The notes under the pieces: model-generated
The model's database searches: none
What the model saw: only the letters and a program-made list of their open reading frames with translations
What the model was told of the DNA's origin: nothing
In this document: positions 61,784-64,000 of the stretch, piece by piece
Numbering within the stretch: position 1 is the stretch's first letter
Layout of the letters: every line of letters begins with the position of its first letter
Assembly (NCBI GenBank): GCA_023375785.1
Contig: SZWC01004689.1
Location: forward strand, 830-64,829
Length of the DNA stretch: 64,000 nucleotides
Direction of reading: 5' to 3'
Source: Penium margaritaceum
Taxonomy: Eukaryota > Streptophyta > Zygnematophyceae > Desmidiales > Peniaceae
Position numbers and translations under genes: made by a program

Positions 61784-64000
61784 TTGTGCACAAAATTTGT
61801 GCACAAACTTTGTGCATAACCTTTGTGCATAAACTTTGTGCGTAAACGTTGTGCATAATCTTTGTGCATAAACTTTGTGCAAAAACTTTGTTCATAAACT
61901 TTGTGCACAAACTTTGTGCATAAGCTTTGTGCATACACTTTGTGCATAAACGTTGTGCATAAACTTTGTGCATTAACTTTGTTCATAAACTTTGTGCACA
62001 AACATTGTGCATAAACGTTCTGCATAAACTTTGTGCATGAACGTTGTGCACAAACTTTGTGCATAAACGTTGTGCACAAACTTTGTGCATAAACTTTGTG
62101 CATAAACTTTGCGCACAAACGTTGTGGACAAACTTTGTGCATAAACTTTGTGCATAAACTTTGTGCATGAACATTGTGCATAAACATTGTGCATAAACTT
62201 TGTGCATAAAAGTTGTGCATAAACTTTGTGCATAAACTTTGTAAATAAACTTTGTGCATAAACTTTGTGCATAAACTTTGTGCATAAACGTTCTGCATAA
62301 ACTGTGTGTATAAACGTTGTGCATAAACGTTGTGCATAAACTTTGTATACAAAATTTGTGCACAAACTTTGTGCATAAACTTTGTGCATACTCTTTGTGC
62401 ATAAACTTTGTGCATAAACTTTGTGCATAAAATTTGGGCATAAACTTTGTGCATAAACATTCTTCATAAACGTTGTGTACAAACTTTGTGCAAAAAACCT
62501 TGTGCATAAACTTTGTGCATAAACGTTGTGCATAAACTTTGTGCATGAAATTTGTGCATAAACTTTGTGCATAAACTTTGTGCACAAACTTTGTGCATAA
62601 ACTTTGTGCATAAACATTGTGCATCAACTTTTTGCATAAAGTTTGTGCACAAACTTTGTGCAGAAACTTTATGGAGAACCTTTCTGCATAAACTTTCTGC
62701 ATAAACTTTGTGCATAAACGTTGTGCATAAACTTTGTGCATAAACTTTGTGCAAAAGCTTTGTGCATAAACTTTGTGCATAAACTTTGTGCATAAACGTT
62801 GTGCATATAATTTGTTCATAAACTTCGTGCATAAACTTTGTGCATAAACGTTCTGCATAAACTGTGTACATAAACATTGTGCATAAACTTTGTGCACAAA
62901 ATTTGTGCATAAACTTTGTGCATAACTTTGTGTATAAACTTTGTGAATAATCTTCGTGCATAAACTTTGTGCATAAACGTTATGCATAAACTTTGTGCAT
63001 AAACTTTGTGCATAAACGTTTTATATAAACTTTGTGCATAAACTTTGTGCATAAACGTTGTGCATAAACTTTGTGCATAAACTTTGTGCAAAACCTTTGT
63101 ACATAAACTTTGTGCATAAACGTTTTGCATAAACCTTGTGCATAAACTTTGTGCATAGACTTTGTTCATAAACCTTGTGCATAAACTTTGTGCATAAACA
63201 TTGTGCATAAACTTTATGCATAAACTTTCTGCATAAACTTTGTGCATAAACGATGTGCATATAATTTTTTCATAAACTTCGTGCATAAACTTTGTGCATA
63301 AACCTAGTGTATAAACTTTGTGCACAAACTTTGTGGAAAAACTTTGTGCATAAACTTTGTGTATAAAATTTGTTCATAAACTTTGTGCACAAACTTTGTG
63401 GAAAAACTTTGTGCATAAACTTTGTGCGAAACCTTTGTACATAAACTTTGTGCATAAACGTTTTGCATAAACCTTGTGCATAAACTTTGTGCATAGACTT
63501 TGTTCATAAACCTTGTGCATAAACTTTGTGCATAAACATTGTGCATATACTTTGTGCACAAACTTTGTGCATAACGTTTTGCATAAACTTTGTGCATAAA
63601 CCTAGTGTATAAAATTTGTGCACAAACTTTGTGGAAAAACTTTGTGCATAAACTTTGTGCATAAACTTTGTGCATAAACTATGTTCATAAACTTTGTGCA
63701 TAAACTTTGTGCATAAACTCGGTGCATAAACGTTGTGCATAAATATTGTACACAAACTTTGTGCATAAACCTTGTGCATAAACTTTGTGCACAAATGTTG
63801 CATAAACTTTGTGCAAAAACGTTGTGCATAAACTTTGTGCATAAACGTTGTGCATAAACTTTGTGCATAAACTTTGTGCACAAACTTTGTGCATAAACGT
63901 TGCGCATAAACTTTGTGCATAAACTTTGTGCATAAACATTCTGCATATACTGTGTGCATAAACGTTGTGCATAAACTTTGTGCACAAACTTTGTGCATAA

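Larger units (their letters stand above)
30111..64000. repeat. Array F: 13-bp minisatellite (AAACTTTGTGCAT)
   Basis: About 33 kb of sequenced head-to-tail copies, roughly 2,550 units, of AAACTTTGTGCAT, continuing beyond the right edge. Common variants are AAACGTTGTGCAT, AAACATTGTGCAT, GCGTAAAC and GCACAAAC. Three units make 39 bp, so the minus strand reads the 13-residue peptide MHKVYAQSLCTKF in stop-free frames; the plus strand meets TAA in all frames. Open frames of up to 746 codons follow from this and are not genes. Higher-order structure is nested and is listed separately. No unique sequence was noticed inside. Confidence 0.97.
53890..64000. repeat. About 2.1-2.5 kb super-repeat in array F
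   Basis: A landmark CGTTTTAYATAAACTTTGTG (with minor changes) occurs at 53895, 56412, 58671, 60945 and 63017, giving steps of 2517, 2259, 2274 and 2072 bp. A second marker, CACTCTGTGCATAACTTTG, occurs at 55866 and 58359 (offset 2493), and long stretches between agree closely. Within this zone a block at about 59850-60150 is repeated at about 60190-60490. Confidence 0.75.

Noticed and set aside
30109-63998. Many minus-strand open frames of up to 746 codons reading MHKVYAQSLCTKF repeats
   Set aside because: Three 13-bp units make 13 codons with no stop on the minus strand; this is a property of the satellite.
1-64000. CRISPR array
   Set aside because: Units are directly adjacent with no unique spacers, and the setting is eukaryotic.
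30111-64000. Calling array F a centromere
   Set aside because: Length and nesting would fit, but nothing in the sequence alone identifies a centromere; subtelomeric or general heterochromatin fits equally.

Overview
This is a eukaryotic, almost entirely repetitive window. I see no intact host gene, tRNA, rRNA, CRISPR array or operon. About 86% of it is short-unit tandem repeat (minisatellite) in five families. The rest is one 8.7 kb block of degraded Ty3/gypsy-like LTR retroelement and three small coding-like fragments trapped in an array. An alga or plant is the most natural guess. The CpG-decay pattern in the arrays suggests DNA methylation, and the style of the reverse transcriptase and the scale of the satellites would suit a charophyte such as Chara, but that is an impression and not a demonstration.

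Layout. (1) 1-1846: array A, 11-bp unit around CCCTAGTTGCG. (2) 1847-8050: array B, 21-bp unit around AGTGTGACGCTCTAGTGCCA. (3) 8051-16778: LTR retroelement fossil(s), all on the minus strand: RT-RNase H, protease-like, gag-like, integrase, a Cys-rich region with a clean PHD-type zinc finger, then a candidate LTR. (4) 16779-17556: array B again, INVERTED. (5) 17557-18542: array A again, INVERTED. (6) 18543-18950: array D, 20-bp unit. (7) 18951-30070: array E, GGCATTGCCA-type 10-11-bp unit, opening with 14 apparently identical copies of a 185-bp higher-order unit and holding three coding-like inserts. (8) 30071-30110: two stray units of array B. (9) 30111-64000: array F, 13-bp unit AAACTTTGTGCAT, with nested higher-order repeats, a short inverted 51-bp sub-array, a single N at 37383 and a 695-base gap at 47536-48230.

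Most notable: the retroelement core sits at the centre of a satellite palindrome (A-B-core-B'-A'). Both B arms end at the same variant unit and the same phase. Simple insertion into an existing array would leave the arms in the same direction, so the structure needs an inverted duplication, an inversion, or satellite arms that act as terminal inverted repeats of a larger unit.

The very long open frames over arrays B, E and F (up to 1125 codons, and open in all six frames over the 185-bp repeat) arise because the repeat units lack stop triplets. They are not called as genes.
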